A stretch of 22,958 nucleotides of DNA, taken from IMG/VR virus record IMGVR_UViG_3300033146_000462, positions 1 to 22,958 of that record; one strand, 5' to 3'. Positions 1 to 8,954 of the stretch are shown piece by piece. The notes under the pieces were generated by a model. It did not search any database. It saw only the letters and a program-made list of their open reading frames with translations, and was not told the origin of the DNA. Source of the stretch: a virus. Made by a program: the position numbers and the translations under genes. Within the stretch, counting starts at the first letter, position 1, and every line of letters starts with the position of its first letter.

Positions 1-409
1 TACCTTTTGAAAAAGAATAAGCTGAATTATCTCTAACATATCCATGTGTTAATACGTATGCATATGAACCTGAACCAACAGATGCACTAACTACAATACC
101 TATTACAGGATAATTCATAAGATATGAATCATTATATCCTGTTTTACGAAGCTTTCCATTTGAATCCAATCTTACAACTTGACCAAATGATAATGATTCT
201 CCAGCTGTTACTCGTATAACTGTACCTGAATAAGTATGATCTGTTACAGGTGGATTTCCTAATTGTATCTCATCATGTATATGCCCTAATAATGAAAATC
301 TACCATCTAAATCTTGTGTTAAATCAGCTAATGAACCTGTTCTACCAAGTGTTAATACTCCATTTCCTGTATTAAAACTTAAACTATCTACATAATCATT
401 CTGCTGTAA
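1..409 (-). CDS. Tail/receptor-binding protein, distal part in a shifted frame (partial, runs off the left edge)
   Basis: This is an uninterrupted reading frame of about 136 codons, opened by a stop at 410-412 and still open at base 1. It has no ATG, GTG or TTG near its beginning; the first TTG is at about 169 and the first ATG at about 118. It therefore cannot easily be a separate gene. It lies in the +1 frame of the 121-aa ORF that ends at 396 and reads as its natural continuation (VTAE, then DYVDSLSFNTGNG). The residues include the phage-tail pattern LGHIHDEIQLGNPP, then a segment like the 'agesLsfGqvVrLdsnGK ... viGIvv ... GYVRD' module of gut-phage tail proteins. That module resembles beta-rich virion decoration or fibre domains by pattern only. 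I infer one tail-fibre gene split by a frameshift, either an indel or recoding. Confidence 0.6.
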
Positions 410-761
410 CTATTTGTGGAGTACTTGTTACACCACTAAGATTAAGTAAATAATTAGGACTTATGGTATTAGGGTCAATATCTACAGACATTACAAGTGT
501 TGCACCATTTTTACTTAAAGTTGTAGCTATTCTATGAGAACCTGATATATTTAATATATCTTCGGGATTTAATATCTCTGTTCCACTTCTACCTTTAACT
601 GTAATACTTTGAATACCACTTGCAACAGGATTACCACCATTGGTACTCCCATCACCAACATAGATTTTTTTTGTATCGGTCGAATATACTATTTCCCCTT
701 CTGCCGGAACAAATGAAGTTCTTGCTGAATCCAATCCTCGTTTAACTAATATCTTATTCAT
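396..761 (-). CDS. Tail-fibre protein, N-terminal part (frame breaks at its 3' end)
   Basis: The 121-aa product opens with KILVKRGLDSARTSFVPAEG followed by EIVYSTDTKKIYVGDGST. This is the well-known N-terminal signature of many phage tail-fibre and receptor-binding proteins, in which a short beta module attaches the fibre to the tail. Full proteins with this module are usually several hundred residues, so 121 aa is short, and the sequence ends in mid-domain at TPQIVTAE. The ATG at 759-761 is preceded by a clear GGAGGA about nine bases upstream, unusual here because most genes in the window lack such a site. The ATG overlaps the upstream gene's stop as TAATG, so translation is probably coupled. 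The frame continues as an open frame in +1 (see 1-409). Confidence 0.75.
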   Translation of the reverse strand: MNKILVKRGLDSARTSFVPAEGEIVYSTDTKKIYVGDGSTNGGNPVASGIQSITVKGRSGTEILNPEDILNISGSHRIATTLSKNGATLVMSVDIDPNTISPNYLLNLSGVTSTPQIVTAE

Positions 762-1123
762 TAAAAGTATCCTCCGTTTATATTATAGTTATTCAAGTCT
801 TCAACTGTAATAACAGGATTAGAACCACTTAAATTATTAGCGTTCTGTAATCCTGTTTTCTCATTTGATGTTAAATGTATATCTGTATTATTGATATGGT
901 CGTCAATATCTTCATTTGAATCTGTAACGACAGTCCATTCGTTGTTACGCCTTGCATGAGATTTATCATTTGCAGGTGCATCTCCAATAGCTACTACTTC
1001 CCATTCAGAACCATTAAACCATTCTAATAAACCAGATAATTCAGAAACACGCACAACTCCGTGTTTCTCAATAGAATCTAATCCCGGTACAATATGTACT
1101 ACATCACTTGTTACAGTTTTCAT
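761..1123 (-). CDS. Small fibre-associated virion protein, function unknown
   Basis: This is a 120-aa acidic, soluble protein with no membrane segment. Its N-terminal half contains a 'HGVVRVSELSGLLEWFNGSEWE' type segment (written in parts: HGVVRVSEL, then LLEWFNGSEW). Such patterns are common in short phage structural proteins, in which a label-like 'vrvsd..g.lE.fnGsaW' strand pair sits in a tail or fibre component. The C-terminus is Asn-rich. It starts four bases after the stop of the giant fibre gene and its own stop overlaps the next ATG, so it is co-translated with the fibre cassette. It is probably a tail or fibre accessory. A fibre chaperone is an alternative, but nothing visible supports that specifically. 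Confidence 0.65.
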   Translation of the reverse strand: MKTVTSDVVHIVPGLDSIEKHGVVRVSELSGLLEWFNGSEWEVVAIGDAPANDKSHARRNNEWTVVTDSNEDIDDHINNTDIHLTSNEKTGLQNANNLSGSNPVITVEDLNNYNINGGYF

Positions 1124-1127
1124 ATAC

Positions 1128-4100
1128 TTACATTGCCTTTACAGTTTGAATATAAATATCGCCTGTTCCACTAACTATTGTTACAAAACAACTCCAAGCT
1201 TCACCCATTTTTGGAATGAATCTATTATTATCAATATAAGGTGGCTCAATATCATCTATAGCAATAGTAGGTAATATCTCTTCTCCATTTAGCGTACTTC
1301 CAATTCTAAGATTTACACCTGGACCAACAGGTGGAGGGTTAGCATTTACAGAACCACTTGTTCCTTTATTAACTACTATAATTTGAGTAATTACATAATT
1401 AGCCTCTATTGCAAATTCTTGTGAAGATGTAATATTAAATGCATTGTAATTTATTATATTAGCATCTGTATCTGGACTTAATGAATTATAAGGAACTTCT
1501 CCTGTTAAATTAACAGCCCAATAATTATGTGTAGCACCACCTAATTTAGCAATAGGAGATAGTGTAAACGTTCTACCATTTATATTTAGAATAGTAAATG
1601 TAATACTATTGTTTGCATCGGCTACAAATATTATATGCTGACCTATTGCAAAATCAGTATCCTCATTTAAAGTTGCATTTATAGTTTGTCCCCTTTGAGG
1701 AGTTGATAATTGAATTGCAGTAATATTGATAGCTGTATTAGAAGTACCTTTTAATATAGTACCATCTTCGCCATCTAATCCTGTATTACCTTTATCTCCT
1801 TTTTCTCCTTTTATTCCTTGAAGACCTTGATATCCTAACAACCTACCTGTAGACCGCCAATGTAATTGACCTGCTCCTTCACCATCAGATTGTAAGCCAT
1901 AGCCTTTTATATAGCCACTATCCGAATCAGTAGCAATCCAAATATCACCTTTTGCACCACTTTTAGCTAAAATTACTGCAACAGGAGCTTCTCCCAATAT
2001 TGTAGAATTTGCACCATTTTGACCGTCTAATCCATCTGTACCATCTATACCGTCTAATCCATCTATACCATCTGTTCCCGCAGGACCTTGCTGACCTGAT
2101 ATATTAATAACCCAAGATGAACTTGTGCCAACTCCATCAAAATGATAACAATCTAATATCAACGTTGTACCAGCATAAGATATGACTCGTGTATATAATA
2201 CTCTACTTGCACTACTTGCAATAACATATTGGTCTGCAGTATAACCTAATCCTGCTTCAACTTCAAAATTCTTAGTACCTGTACCAACTATTACAGTTGA
2301 ATTAGAAGTAGTTTTAAATCTTAAACCATCATCTCCTTTAGGTCCTGTTAAAGGAGCACTATAAGTATAATCTGTTCCTGAATCTTTAACTCTAACTCCA
2401 AGCTCATCACCATTCCAAAGAAATTCTAAATCATCTCCTTTTAATTCGTCATATTGATATAAATTATGCCAAGATGATGTACCTGCTACTTTCCAATCAA
2501 GACCTCCAGATATAGCTTTAGTTAATTCTATATTTGGACCTGTCGCACCTTGTAATTCAGAATATTCAAATGGGTCAGAACTACCTTCTTGTTTAATACC
2601 AAGTTGAGTATTATTCCAATCGTATAATAATGATTTACCGTTTTCTCCTGATAGATGGTCTGTATATTCAAACGGACCGCCAGGATTAGGACTTAATCCT
2701 ACTTTATCGCTATCTATATCAAAATAAACAGATTCACCATCATCACCTTTTGGTCCAATTTCACCTGGCATACCTGATGCACCTGCTATATTAATTTCCC
2801 AATAATCATATGTTCCCGAGCCAATGTTATTATTGACATTAACAGTTAATAATTCTCCTACTCGACTAACAACTTGCCCTTCCATATAATTATCTACATC
2901 GTGAGCAATTATTACAGCCATACCTGTACTATAATCAGTTTTATCTGCCAATTCAAGTATAACTTGAACATTAGAACCTATTGTTAATTCAGTATAACTA
3001 CGTGCAAAATATCTACCTGCTGCATTAATAGTATTATCTGATTCAACTTTAAAGTTAAGAGTTTGCACTGAACCATTTAACGCTACTGTTACAGAACCAT
3101 TTTCTTGTTTGAAGTTACTGCATTTAAGCATATATCTTCCTTGTAAATCTAATTTCGACCCACTAGTTTGTCCATTAACTTCTGGAATACCTTTTTCAAT
3201 TACAGCTGTTATATCTGTACCATTAAGACTTAATACAATGTCTGATAAAGCAGGTTCATAAAGTTTATCGTTTTTATATATTGTAATTACTGTAATAGAT
3301 GATTCCGGATATTGATTTTTAGTATATCTCATATCCTGTAACATAATATTAGTACCAGGCACATCTAATCTATAAGTATCACCTTTAGGCAATATATTAT
3401 TCATAAATGATATTGTTGCTTTACTAACTTCTGTATGAAACTTATGAGATATAATTATATTACCTTTGGCTAAAGGACATTGAGTAATTATCAATTTAAC
3501 TTGATTTTCACTATATTCTGTTAATGAAACCCTAGTATCAGGAGTTGAATTAGGAAGAGTTATATTAACATCTGATGCCCTAAGTGGTTGTATTATTTTA
3601 TTCTTTTCATATGTAATAATTGTTGAAAAATTACCATCGCTACCCAATACGGAAGAAGGGTCTTCAATTGGTATAAATTCACTTTCTACAGTTTCAAAGT
3701 TAAATAAGTCCTGTGTTATAACCATTTTACTTGAATCAGGAACATACGTTAGTAATACTGAAAGTATTCGCTGAAATTGTATACCATCATAAGTAAAACT
3801 TAATGTGAATAATGATTCGTTATTTCCTTCCTCATATGTTTCATTTGGGTCAGCTTTAATTACTAACTGATTAAATGGAGGATTATCTGAGGAAGTAGGA
3901 GAAATAAGTATATTCGGACCTGTCTTTTTAGCTATGTTAAATCTAATACTCGAAATATCTACGTATTCTTCAAAATTAAGAAGTTGTGATTTTAATATAA
4001 CTTCTGTATCTTGAGTTATTCTAACATTAGGACTAAGTAATGAAAAATCATAATCTGTATCATATATATATACTATTTTAATTTCTACTGTTTCTTCTCC

Positions 4101-5681
4101 ACCGGGAGAATCCCACACAACTAAAAACGTACCTGATTCCGTAATTGTATCAAGAACCAATCTAAACTTTCCAAGCCCATTTAATAATTCAACATGAGCT
4201 ACTGCTCCATCAGGAGAAACAACACTTACATTGTTAATATCTAATTCTTCATATGATTGCCCATTCTTCTTCGCTATAATAGGAATATCCGTATTTAAAC
4301 CATGCGAATGATACATAACGCTAGCAAATGGAAAACTTAATTCGTATTTAGGAGCTTCTAAACTACCAACTGTGGCATCAACAAACTTATTACCACTTAC
4401 AACTGTATTTACTCCAACTCTAAATGTACCTCCATGCTCACCTGTTACATTGGTGACTATCACTTCAACAACTTTTACAGTTAAGCCATTAACTTCTGCA
4501 TTTACTAATTGTATACTAGCTGTTAATCCATCTTTATTAGCAAACCAATAATTGCCATATTCTATAGATGTAGGCACTTCGTTTACGTGTAATGCTATGG
4601 TATATGTAATAGGAGAACCATTAAAAAATTGAGTAGTAGTTGGTGATATATTTATAAAAGCACGCACTATTTCTGTTGCAGGTATAAGCATAGCAGCATT
4701 TAATAATTTACCATTATACTTATAAGTAGCATATAATGTTCTACTAATACTAAATTCATCATATTTAACTATGACACAATCTTTACCATTATGTACTCCT
4801 AAATCAACATCATAAGAACAACTTTCATTGCATTTTAAACTCAACGCATCTAAATCTATTGTTGTTATAATACCATTTACAGAAAAATATAAATATGCTT
4901 CTTTTTTATCTACATCAGGATATGTATCAAATTTTAAAACCGGAACCGATTCATAAACTTTGCTTACATTAAATGATGTACCTATAACCGTAAGTATAGA
5001 GCCACTATATTTAACGTGTATTACTTCTGCTTTATCATAACCTGCGTACTCAGGCTTAATCTCAAATTGTAATTTAACAACTTTAATATTTTGTTCAAAT
5101 GTTGAAACTTTAGTAATATCAAAAAATTTACTATTTACTTCTATTTCAGTATCATCTAAATCAATAGCAGTTGTATTCTCTGTTAATGATATTAAAGTAT
5201 ACTCATCTACACCAACCTCTACTGTATTTAAACTTGAATGTAGAGAATATCTTTTAGGTTCAACCTTATTATAATACGTTATTGTTTTAGTATCCGACAA
5301 CTTACCATATTTAACTCTTATGTTAAATGGTATTGTTTCATCTACATCATTTGTTTCGTCTATTGTAATTTGAATAGTTACATTATCTAATACTGTTTTA
5401 GTAATAGTAACATTAGGAGTATTCCATTCGATAACAATATCATCTAATTCGCCTATTGATAAGGCTTCTCCATCCAACTCGACTTGAAACGTCATTGTGG
5501 TAGTATTCATTAATGTAGTTGATGGAACTATATTTAACTTGGAACTTGTTACTCCTTTTAAATTAATTGCTTCTAATTCATTAGGTTTACCTGTATCTAC
5601 AGCAACTAACGCTTTTGATACATCTTGTAATTTAACTTCTTTTAGCTGGTCTATCTTTATTTTTGATATTTCATTACTCAT
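1128..5681 (-). CDS. Giant tail fibre/adhesin with Ig-like repeats and collagen-like segments (1517 aa)
   Basis: The start ATG is at 5681. Residues ~1-60 form a short N-terminal attachment region (SKIKIDQLKEV...). Residues ~60-890 look like a string of roughly eight beta-rich units of about 90-110 aa, several ending in a 'vkYdGk...' strand; these resemble Ig-like or BACON-type adhesion modules. Three copies of an ~80-aa module (about 890-970, 1119-1195, 1312-1394) follow the gut-phage pattern 'S.tsl.ig.G.k.F.v..gl.yt.gq.v.ia.d..n.m.g.V.s..g.tl.v......G...yW.inlaG'. Each is linked to collagen-like Gly-X-Y stretches (about 964-984, 1194-1224, 1282-1307). Between copies one and two lie repeats with 'W.n.eLGv...f.Ys.L.G..G'. 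The C-terminal ~120 aa form a distinct beta-rich tip that may bind receptor. Likely a trimeric host-recognition fibre, behind a hairpin that may limit read-through into it. Confidence 0.85.
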   Translation of the reverse strand: MSNEISKIKIDQLKEVKLQDVSKALVAVDTGKPNELEAINLKGVTSSKLNIVPSTTLMNTTTMTFQVELDGEALSIGELDDIVIEWNTPNVTITKTVLDNVTIQITIDETNDVDETIPFNIRVKYGKLSDTKTITYYNKVEPKRYSLHSSLNTVEVGVDEYTLISLTENTTAIDLDDTEIEVNSKFFDITKVSTFEQNIKVVKLQFEIKPEYAGYDKAEVIHVKYSGSILTVIGTSFNVSKVYESVPVLKFDTYPDVDKKEAYLYFSVNGIITTIDLDALSLKCNESCSYDVDLGVHNGKDCVIVKYDEFSISRTLYATYKYNGKLLNAAMLIPATEIVRAFINISPTTTQFFNGSPITYTIALHVNEVPTSIEYGNYWFANKDGLTASIQLVNAEVNGLTVKVVEVIVTNVTGEHGGTFRVGVNTVVSGNKFVDATVGSLEAPKYELSFPFASVMYHSHGLNTDIPIIAKKNGQSYEELDINNVSVVSPDGAVAHVELLNGLGKFRLVLDTITESGTFLVVWDSPGGEETVEIKIVYIYDTDYDFSLLSPNVRITQDTEVILKSQLLNFEEYVDISSIRFNIAKKTGPNILISPTSSDNPPFNQLVIKADPNETYEEGNNESLFTLSFTYDGIQFQRILSVLLTYVPDSSKMVITQDLFNFETVESEFIPIEDPSSVLGSDGNFSTIITYEKNKIIQPLRASDVNITLPNSTPDTRVSLTEYSENQVKLIITQCPLAKGNIIISHKFHTEVSKATISFMNNILPKGDTYRLDVPGTNIMLQDMRYTKNQYPESSITVITIYKNDKLYEPALSDIVLSLNGTDITAVIEKGIPEVNGQTSGSKLDLQGRYMLKCSNFKQENGSVTVALNGSVQTLNFKVESDNTINAAGRYFARSYTELTIGSNVQVILELADKTDYSTGMAVIIAHDVDNYMEGQVVSRVGELLTVNVNNNIGSGTYDYWEINIAGASGMPGEIGPKGDDGESVYFDIDSDKVGLSPNPGGPFEYTDHLSGENGKSLLYDWNNTQLGIKQEGSSDPFEYSELQGATGPNIELTKAISGGLDWKVAGTSSWHNLYQYDELKGDDLEFLWNGDELGVRVKDSGTDYTYSAPLTGPKGDDGLRFKTTSNSTVIVGTGTKNFEVEAGLGYTADQYVIASSASRVLYTRVISYAGTTLILDCYHFDGVGTSSSWVINISGQQGPAGTDGIDGLDGIDGTDGLDGQNGANSTILGEAPVAVILAKSGAKGDIWIATDSDSGYIKGYGLQSDGEGAGQLHWRSTGRLLGYQGLQGIKGEKGDKGNTGLDGEDGTILKGTSNTAINITAIQLSTPQRGQTINATLNEDTDFAIGQHIIFVADANNSITFTILNINGRTFTLSPIAKLGGATHNYWAVNLTGEVPYNSLSPDTDANIINYNAFNITSSQEFAIEANYVITQIIVVNKGTSGSVNANPPPVGPGVNLRIGSTLNGEEILPTIAIDDIEPPYIDNNRFIPKMGEAWSCFVTIVSGTGDIYIQTVKAM

Positions 5682-5690
5682 AAGACGAGA

Positions 5691-5724
5691 TTTTTTAAAA
5701 ACCCCTCATCCATTGACAAGGGGT
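5691..5724 (-). terminator. Hairpin with short U-tract ahead of the fibre gene
   Basis: Bases 5701-5706 and 5719-5724 pair perfectly (ACCCCT/AGGGGT) around a 12-nt loop. On the minus strand the hairpin is followed by TTTTAAAAAA. It lies after the stop of the 288-aa gene and only about 20 nt before the fibre ATG at 5681. It could be a partial terminator that lowers fibre expression relative to the capsid genes, or a 5' hairpin controlling fibre translation. The T-run is short, so strong termination is not assured. Confidence 0.5.
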
Positions 5725-5752
5725 AAATGAACACAATTAAATTTAATACAAT

Positions 5753-6619
5753 CTATAATTCTGCTAATATACTATCTAACTTTCCAATTAAATTTGTTGC
5801 AGTAATAGGGACATAAAGTCTATAAGTTTGTATTGCGTTTTGATTAAACGATTGCATCATATCTTGACGTAAGTGTGAATACCTCAAAGTATAGCAATGA
5901 TAGTTAGCAGCAGGTACGACAAAACGTTCGTAACCATCTACTTCAGATTTACGATATCTATCTCCAACCTCAGGAGCATTATCATCTACTTCTTGTTGAA
6001 CTAATTCAGTAATACCAAAACCAACTCTATAAGGAGTAGTTTCTACAACTTCATCAACATCTAATAGACCAAGAGTACTAACGTTAAAATTTCTATGTGC
6101 TTTACCTGTGAGCTCAATACCTTCTTTGGTTGCACCCACATGAGCTACGGCAGAAACAAGAACATTATCAGCATCATAATTGATTTTAGCAACCAATCTA
6201 ACAATAGCATCAGCCATTGTATCTTGTTCGGTTAAATCAACTGTATAAGTACGGTATGGTTTTTCATTATCAAAGTAATCGACATTATGAATAGATACTC
6301 CAATAAAATCACCTAACGTGAAAGGAGCTTCTGCTATAATATCACCACTTGACCCATTATAACCGATATTTACTTTCTTATTGACTCCCGCTTGATAAAT
6401 TTCTTTCTTCATCTTTAGGGTATCAACATTAACTTCCTGAACACCTACCTGACCTCCTACATACCAATTCAACCTATCAGTTAAATCAAGAGATGCAAAA
6501 TCTAATTTCACTCCGTCCTCATTGAGGATAGCTAGTGCACCTTTTGATAAGTTACCTAATTCGTGGCGACCTGCTATTGTAGAATAGGTGGCGTTTGTAA
6601 TTACATTTACCTTTTTCAT
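5753..6619 (-). CDS. Virion structural protein, 288 aa, function unknown
   Basis: This soluble, mostly beta/alpha mixed protein has no signal peptide. The central part has a strand-rich core (APFTLGDFIGVSIHN, then YRTYTVDL) followed by a helix (DTMADAIVRLVAKIN) that resembles a regular structural-protein domain. The C-terminal 60 residues are helical and polar (YSHLRQDMMQSFNQNAIQTY). It is the last gene before the hairpin that separates the head/neck genes from the fibre, and the ATG at 6619 lies 20 nt after the previous gene's stop. Its position suggests an abundant head-decoration, head-fibre or tail protein, but I do not recognise the family. Confidence is for a real virion gene, not for a role. 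Confidence 0.7.
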   Translation of the reverse strand: MKKVNVITNATYSTIAGRHELGNLSKGALAILNEDGVKLDFASLDLTDRLNWYVGGQVGVQEVNVDTLKMKKEIYQAGVNKKVNIGYNGSSGDIIAEAPFTLGDFIGVSIHNVDYFDNEKPYRTYTVDLTEQDTMADAIVRLVAKINYDADNVLVSAVAHVGATKEGIELTGKAHRNFNVSTLGLLDVDEVVETTPYRVGFGITELVQQEVDDNAPEVGDRYRKSEVDGYERFVVPAANYHCYTLRYSHLRQDMMQSFNQNAIQTYRLYVPITATNLIGKLDSILAEL

Positions 6620-6639
6620 TTTTTAATTATTTTAAATTT

Positions 6640-7890
6640 CTACTTAACTTGTTGTTGTTGTTGCGAACCAACTTCCTCATTCTTTAATGTAGTATAGTTA
6701 GGTGATGGAATACTTGCAGCTGCTAAATTAACAGCTCTATGTACTAAATCAAATTGTTCAACCTCATTAAACTCTAATTCTCCTCCTACTTTATAATTAA
6801 CTTTATTAGGAACTCTAACATAAATTATGCTCGCACGATGAACATTAAAATTGCCCATATGATATATCCTAACATCATTATTAATTATAACACATAGAGG
6901 TCTGCTAACTGTTGTACCAAAAGCGTGATTTAATTTACTCTCTAAATCAACCGGTTTAATTAATTCACCACCTTTATAAGCGACTAATGCTAATGCTGTT
7001 GGTGTACTTCCCCAATTAGGTTCTCCAGATTTAGTAGATATAAATGTATCATTCTCTTGATAATTACTTAATCCAAATGTACTTAAATCAGTAGTACCTT
7101 TATCATGTACTCTATACATCGAACCTTTAACAAGATTACCCTGCTTAAATGGTGGTGCAACATCAACTAATGCTGATATCAACAAAACCTCTGCATAATC
7201 TTCACTTGTTACAGCTGTACATACCATAATAGGTACACCTGCATTAATAGGTTTTGCAGCATAAACTTTTAATTCAACTCCGGTAGTATTACTACCTGAA
7301 AAATTATAAGCCTTTGTACAAGTAAAGATAGTACCTTTTAAATTTGAAGGTGCGCCAAACGTAGTTAAATCTAAGCCCGAAGCACTTATAATTTCATACA
7401 TATTACCTACTATCAATTCCCCTTGCGCATTTCCACCGACAGATGTACCAACATTGTCAATTTTAACTTCAAAGGTTTGACCTATATAAGCCTTACCATC
7501 ACTCAAATCATTAGTAATATTTGAGAAATCAAAATTCTCCGATTCTCTACCAACAATATAGATAGTATTATTCTTATATAGACCTCTCTTTGCTAAAGAA
7601 GTGGAAGGAGAGGGAAGTGTAGCATAATTGTACCTACCATCTCCGACCGCAACTGGTAAATTAAGGTCTACTATAAACGGACCAAGTTGAGCATAATAAT
7701 CACCTATATCTGCATAAGTAACAACAGTTCTTACTCGGTCACGTTCTTGTCTTGCGGCTTCCTTTAATTTAAGAACTGCTGCAGCATTTATATAAATATC
7801 TTTCTGTTCAGGAATGATATTCATTTCGATTTCTTTATTAATTTCACGTAATAAAGAATCAAATATTATATGTGCTTCTTGTATCGTCAT
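6640..7890 (-). CDS. Virion protein with duplicated beta module; probable neck/tail connector
   Basis: This is a 416-aa protein. Residues 1-60 (MTIQEAHIIFDSLLREI ... PEQKDIYINAA) match the opening of conserved Bacteroidota-phage structural proteins that start with a helix pair and 'peeK..yiN.A'. Residues ~159-208 and ~255-300 are two copies of the module 'G.mY.i...G..DlttFG....l.gtiF..t', widespread in phage tail proteins; the second copy reads GSMYRVHDKGTTDLSTFG. The C-terminus ends in five glutamines before VK, encoded by a CAA microsatellite at about 6647-6661. It follows the 336-aa gene with an 11-nt gap. A role in the neck or tail assembly is inferred from position and from the tail-type repeat; it could also be a ring protein. 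Confidence 0.72.
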   Translation of the reverse strand: MTIQEAHIIFDSLLREINKEIEMNIIPEQKDIYINAAAVLKLKEAARQERDRVRTVVTYADIGDYYAQLGPFIVDLNLPVAVGDGRYNYATLPSPSTSLAKRGLYKNNTIYIVGRESENFDFSNITNDLSDGKAYIGQTFEVKIDNVGTSVGGNAQGELIVGNMYEIISASGLDLTTFGAPSNLKGTIFTCTKAYNFSGSNTTGVELKVYAAKPINAGVPIMVCTAVTSEDYAEVLLISALVDVAPPFKQGNLVKGSMYRVHDKGTTDLSTFGLSNYQENDTFISTKSGEPNWGSTPTALALVAYKGGELIKPVDLESKLNHAFGTTVSRPLCVIINNDVRIYHMGNFNVHRASIIYVRVPNKVNYKVGGELEFNEVEQFDLVHRAVNLAAASIPSPNYTTLKNEEVGSQQQQQVK

Positions 7891-7901
7891 AGCATTTATT
7901 T

Positions 7902-8912
7902 TTATTGAGCTACCATAAACGATTTAATTGCAGCTTTGTGTGCTGTTTTAAACTTATCATCTTTTTCATAATAAGCCTTTATTGCACTATTCAAAGTTTT
8001 ACCTAATTCATCTCCATTTACATCTAACACAATAGTTGTATTTGGTACAACGCTTAGAATACCTGCTCTAATCATTTGTAGTATCTCACCTTTTTTATTA
8101 AATTGTTTATCATCTAAGCAACTTAATACTTTCTTAGGTTCATACATAATGTAATCAGAAAGAGAAATAATAATAGTAGTAGTATCAACTTTAATACCTA
8201 TTTCGCTACCATTCATAATATCATCTTCTTTATATAAATCATAAAGATATCCTAGTTTTGTAGGATTATCTGCAATCTTAGAATAAGATACTGCTACCTT
8301 TGTTCTTAATCTTGCAAGAGTTTCTCTATGTTCTTTCTCAACACTCTCCTTATAGATATAAAATCTAATATTAGGAGATTTATTAACATCTGCTACACTA
8401 TTTGCAACAGGAGAATAGTTAAGAACATATATGTATACAAAGTAATCAGAAGCATTAATAGGACTTGCATATTTCAATACTGTAATTTCATCTACAATTC
8501 CTTTATGAACTGTAGATTTAGTACAAGCATCAATTAATGCCTCATTGCTATCAATTTTAACTCCCAATTCTTTAGATAATATTGCTATATTTTCTTTCCT
8601 ACTTGGGTCTAAAACATCATAGTTAAGACTTGCATCTAAATCTAATCCTGTACGAGGTACCGGAACTGATATTGAATGCATATATCTATGTACTTTATCA
8701 CCCCATAGTACATCAGCAGGGTCAAGACCTATAATATTAGGCATTATAAGTCTTAACTCTGTTGTATGACTAAGTAGTTTATTAATTGCTGAATTTGAAC
8801 CGCCAATTCTACCAGAACTATTATTTAAAAATTGAATATTCTTACCTGCTTTCGCATAAAGAGATATTTGTTCTTTATGCTTTATAGCGATTTTATTTTC
8901 TATTATACTCAT
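7902..8912 (-). CDS. Conserved-type virion protein downstream of MCP, function unknown
   Basis: This 336-aa protein is directly downstream of the capsid gene in the transcription direction. The residues are lysine-rich with alternating strands and helices; there is no membrane segment or recognisable catalytic motif. N-terminal ~45 residues are polar and Gly/Ser-rich (SSGRIGGSNSAINKLL), followed by a folded region with aromatic strands (SDYFVYIYVLNYSP, then NIRFYIYKES). The C-terminal helix is basic (KTAHKAAIKSFMVAQ). A head-completion, auxiliary capsid or cargo protein would fit the location. I do not recognise the family from sequence alone. Confidence 0.7.
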   Translation of the reverse strand: MSIIENKIAIKHKEQISLYAKAGKNIQFLNNSSGRIGGSNSAINKLLSHTTELRLIMPNIIGLDPADVLWGDKVHRYMHSISVPVPRTGLDLDASLNYDVLDPSRKENIAILSKELGVKIDSNEALIDACTKSTVHKGIVDEITVLKYASPINASDYFVYIYVLNYSPVANSVADVNKSPNIRFYIYKESVEKEHRETLARLRTKVAVSYSKIADNPTKLGYLYDLYKEDDIMNGSEIGIKVDTTTIIISLSDYIMYEPKKVLSCLDDKQFNKKGEILQMIRAGILSVVPNTTIVLDVNGDELGKTLNSAIKAYYEKDDKFKTAHKAAIKSFMVAQ

Positions 8913-8954
8913 AGGTGTTTTATTTATATTTATAATTATACCTTTAACAATTTA

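Noticed and set aside
1-761. Diversity-generating retroelement target in the fibre
   Set aside because: No reverse transcriptase, template repeat or A-specific variability can be seen within the window.
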